A stretch of DNA of 64,000 nucleotides from positions 14,623 to 78,622 of the forward strand of contig JBHIBC010000004.1 in the NCBI GenBank assembly GCA_046758905.1, in the 5' to 3' direction. This document shows positions 62,075 through 64,000 of the stretch, in pieces. The notes under the pieces were generated by a model. The model worked only from the letters and a program-made list of their open reading frames with translations, was not told the origin of the DNA and ran no database searches. A program made the position numbers and the translations under genes. The number at the start of each line of letters is the position of its first letter. The stretch's first letter is position 1. The stretch is from JBHIBC01 sp046758905. Its GTDB lineage: Bacteria; Acidobacteriota; Polarisedimenticolia; Gp22-AA2.

Positions 62075-62110
62075 GATATCTAATATCTAATATATCTTCT
62101 TTATTGTCAA
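62075..62110 (-). promoter_or_regulatory. Promoter and dyad operator of the benzoyl-CoA operon
   Basis: On the minus strand: perfect TTGACA (62110-62105), 17 bp, then GATATT (62087-62082) as -10. The -10 lies in an AT-rich dyad: GATAT (62075-62079), CTA, ATATC (62083-62087), followed by a second TAATAT-type half to 62096; the ATATTAG unit is repeated in tandem. A repressor bound here would block RNA polymerase. The base composition stands out sharply from its surroundings. Confidence 0.6.
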
Positions 62111-62393
62111 GACCGATGGACCCCGTCCGGACCCGATGCGGGGATTTACCCCCTATCGCCCTTCTGCTCCCCCGGCCTCGCGGACTCGGATGCGCGACGG
62201 GCGGCTCAGCAGCCCTGGCGGGTTACAACTTCGCTCGGGCGAACCCTCACCTCGCCTGAGTGCGCACCCGCCGCTGAGCGGAGAAAAGTAAGGCTCCTCT
62301 CGAAAGTCCGTGATGACGTGAGGTCGGAGTTGACAAGACGAAGCCCCTGACTCATTCCTGGGCCTTTCTTCCTTCACCAAGAGAGGAGGGCCC
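62111..62393. other. Intergenic region between had promoter and IS remnant
   Basis: About 280 bp without a recognised gene. TTGACA at 62331-62336 points rightwards and may be the promoter of the ISL3-type remnant. No inverted repeat matching an IS end was identified by eye. Confidence 0.35.
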
Positions 62394-62911
62394 ATGGACA
62401 CGAGTCAGGAGCCGCCCCAGGATCTCGCTTTCTACCTGGGACTGCAAGGGCTTGCGGTGGCAGCGGTGGAGGTGGTCGCGGCGCCCCTTTGGGGCCAGCC
62501 GGGCCGGCGCATCAAGGTGGTCCATCTCCGTCGTCGCTCGGGCTGCATCACTGCCCCGCGTGCGGCAAGGGGCACCGGCAGGGGTTGTTCGAGGAGTCCG
62601 AGCCGATCCGCTTCCGCGACTGCTCGATCGGGGACTTGGAGACCTACCTCGAGGTTCGGGCCATGCGGGTGGGCTGCTGCGGGGGGACCCGGGTCGAGCG
62701 GCTGCCCTTCGCCATGGAAGGCTTCCGCATGACCCGCCGCTTCTTCGCGCGCGTGGCGGCCCTGTGCACCCAGCTGCCGATCCAGACCGTGGCCGGGATG
62801 GCCGCCCTCTCGTGGGACACGGCGGCCCGGGTCGACAGGCGGGCCATCGAGTTGGCTCTCGGGGAGCAACCCTGGGTGTCATCGATCATGAAGAAAAAGT
62901 CCCCTTTGTGA
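62394..62911 (+). pseudogene. ISL3-family transposase remnant, frameshifted and truncated
   Basis: The N-terminal piece (DLAFYLGLQGLAVAAVEVVA, then RRIKVVHLRRRSG) reads in one frame from ATG 62394; about base 62540 the frame shifts to LHHCPACGKGHRQGLFEESE, IRFRDCSIGDLETYLEVRAM, FRMTRRFFARVAALCTQLPI and QTVAGMAALSWDTAARVDRR. That is the zinc ribbon (CPAC..., CC) and helix-turn-helix of ISL3-type transposases. It ends with KKKSPL at 62911, so the whole DDE catalytic domain is missing. The remnant lies beside the aromatic operon and may mark past transfer. Confidence 0.7.
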
Positions 62912-63062
62912 TCACCAATATTCCCCCCTCTCCCCTCGATAAGGAGAGGAGGGACAGCCTATGGACAAGAGCATCAGATTGGCGCAAGGCGCGGCCCATC
63001 AGCCACAAGCGGGGGGCGCACCGATGCTGGGTCAGGACCAGTTGTCACCTCTCGCCCTATAG
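62912..63062. other. Stretch between two transposon remnants
   Basis: No gene seen. CTCTCC at about 62928-62933 and GGAGAG near 62943-62948 form a small hairpin; a TGTCACC near 63043 could be the outer end of the IS21-type element. Confidence 0.3.
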
Positions 63063-63190
63063 TGATCCATCGATTTCAGGCAAGGGGATCCAGGTGATTT
63101 CACGCGAAGGGGATCCACCGATTTCACGCGATAGGGATCCAAGCGATTTCGCGCGATGGGGATCCGGGTGATTTCACTCGACCGGGATCC
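63063..63190 (+). repeat. Multiple 24-25-bp end repeats of an IS21-family element
   Basis: Six GGATCC-containing units start at 63063 (degenerate TGATCC), 63086, 63111, 63135, 63160 and 63185, each followed by a GATTTCRCGCGA-like core. Spaced repeats near the ends are known in IS21-family elements and serve as transposase binding sites. They directly precede the IstA gene at 63278. Confidence 0.75.
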
Positions 63191-63277
63191 AGCCTGGCGG
63201 TTGCCGTGCCTTCCCCTGATGGGGTATCCCTCCGGTTTTCGTGGAGGGAACACCCCGTGGCCGGAAGGAGGAAGGAC

Positions 63278-63961
63278 GTGCTGGACATCCGTGAGTTGAT
63301 CCGACGCTTGCAGTTGGGCGAGACCACCCGCCAGGTGGCTCAGGACCTGGGGGTGGGCCGCCGGACGGTGATGAAGTACCACGCCTGGGCGGAACGGGAA
63401 GGGCTGATGTCGGGGCCGTTGCCGAGCCCGGGGGAGCTGCAGACACGACTGAAGGCCACTCTGCCGGTGAGCGCGCCGCCGCGCGGGGTGTCGAAGGTGG
63501 AGCCGTACCGGGAGAAGGTGGTGGCGCTGCGGCAGCAGCGGGTCGAGGCCCGGGCGATCTACGGCATCCTCAAGGACGAGAACGGGTTCGAGGGCAGCTA
63601 CCCGTCGGTGTGGCGGTTCGTGCGGGCCCTCGAGTCCAGGACTCCAGAGGCCTGTGTCCGGGTCGAGACCGCGCCCGGCGAAGAGGCCCAGGTCGATTTC
63701 GGCACGGCCGGGCTGATGTTGGACCCCCGGGACCGGACCCTGCGCCGGGCCTGGGCGTTCGTCATGACCCTGTCCTTCAGCCGCCACCAGTACCTCGAGT
63801 TCGTCTTCGACCAGGAGGTGGGGACCTGGCTCCGGTGCCACCGCAACGCGTTCGAGTGGCTCGGCGGGGTGCCGCAGCGCGTCGTCCTCGACAACCTGAA
63901 GGCGGCGATCATCAAGGCGACTGCCTACGACCCCGGTGGTGCAGCGTGCGTATTCCGGTGA
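63278..63961 (+). pseudogene. istA: IS21-family transposase IstA, 3'-truncated
   Basis: A helix-turn-helix start (DIRELIRRLQLGETTRQVAQ, then LGVGRRTVMKYHAWAEREGL) and the first part of the DDE domain: AQVDFGTAGLMLD (first Asp) and VVLDNLKAAIIKATAYDP (second Asp). The usual Glu and C-terminus are missing: the reading frame leaves the family pattern after YDP and stops at 63961. GTG 63278 follows AAGGAGG. About 227 of the expected 400-500 residues remain. The disruption point coincides with the start of a second IS21-type end, so it was interrupted by insertion. Confidence 0.8.
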
Positions 63962-64000
63962 TGGTGAACGCTTGTTCCGGAGGATGGTGAACACCTGTTC
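63940..64000 (+). mobile_element. Left end of a second IS21-family element inserted in IstA
   Basis: Starts probably with TG at 63940, and has TTCCGG units at 63953, 63975 and 63998 (22-23 bp apart), each followed by a GATGGTGAAC core. These differ from the repeats of the interrupted element, so it is a different IS21 relative. It runs off the right edge of the window. Confidence 0.6.

Noticed and set aside
63063..63190. Regular 24-25-bp repeats as a mini CRISPR array
   Set aside because: No unique spacers between the units; they sit at the end of an IS21-type element directly before IstA.

Overview
The window is GC-rich, densely packed DNA (no rRNA, tRNA or CRISPR seen) from what is probably an uncultured soil or sediment bacterium with an outer membrane: it has FadL-, TolC- and OprP-like barrel proteins and a lipoprotein. 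FG-GAP/ASPIC_UnbV and thrombospondin-type-3 proteins, RND pumps and two-subunit-III oxidase genes remind me of Acidobacteriota-like lineages, but that placement is inference.

Left part (1-16.5 kb): an acyl-CoA ligase (cut by the window edge) and FadL-type porin pair; a MITE-like repeat; an FG-GAP lipoprotein divergent from an ECF sigma/anti-sigma/zinc-ribbon operon with its own ECF-type promoter; a sodium:solute symporter with a tiny one-helix partner; an Rrf2 regulator; a polyamine-type permease with an agmatinase-family enzyme; a GFA-family protein; a class III aminotransferase; an OprP-like porin and an AI-2E exporter. Middle (16.5-35 kb): an RND efflux operon whose permease and periplasmic adaptor are one 1450-residue polypeptide, followed by TolC; an MscS channel; a GntR-regulated membrane protein with a clear palindromic operator; an amber-interrupted ORF; a second MITE copy; a cystathionine gamma-synthase-like enzyme; a glycosyltransferase with a small barrel protein; a molybdopterin oxidoreductase fused in frame to an IscS/NifS cysteine desulfurase (30325-33738), the most unusual protein here; and an amidohydrolase.

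Right part (35-64 kb): a 2916-residue secreted subtilase with calcium-binding repeats; a decayed AlkK-like acyl-CoA synthetase; an MFE-2-like SDR; an aa3-type cytochrome c oxidase operon (II, I, III, IV, a second III-like subunit and a CxxC membrane protein); an AAE18-like acyl-CoA synthetase; and a compact ten-gene operon transcribed leftwards from 62.0 to 52.8 kb. This operon encodes Thauera-type anaerobic benzoyl-CoA degradation (had, oah, dch, bcrC, bcrB, bcrA, bcrD) with two related GNAT acetyltransferases built in and an Rrf2-family regulator last. Its AT-rich promoter has a dyad over the -10. Immediately upstream lie broken insertion sequences: an ISL3-like remnant and an IS21-family element interrupted by the end of a second IS21-family element at the window edge. 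Together the oxidase and the benzoyl-CoA reductase suggest a facultative lifestyle with anaerobic aromatic degradation, and the IS debris suggests the aromatic operon may have been acquired.
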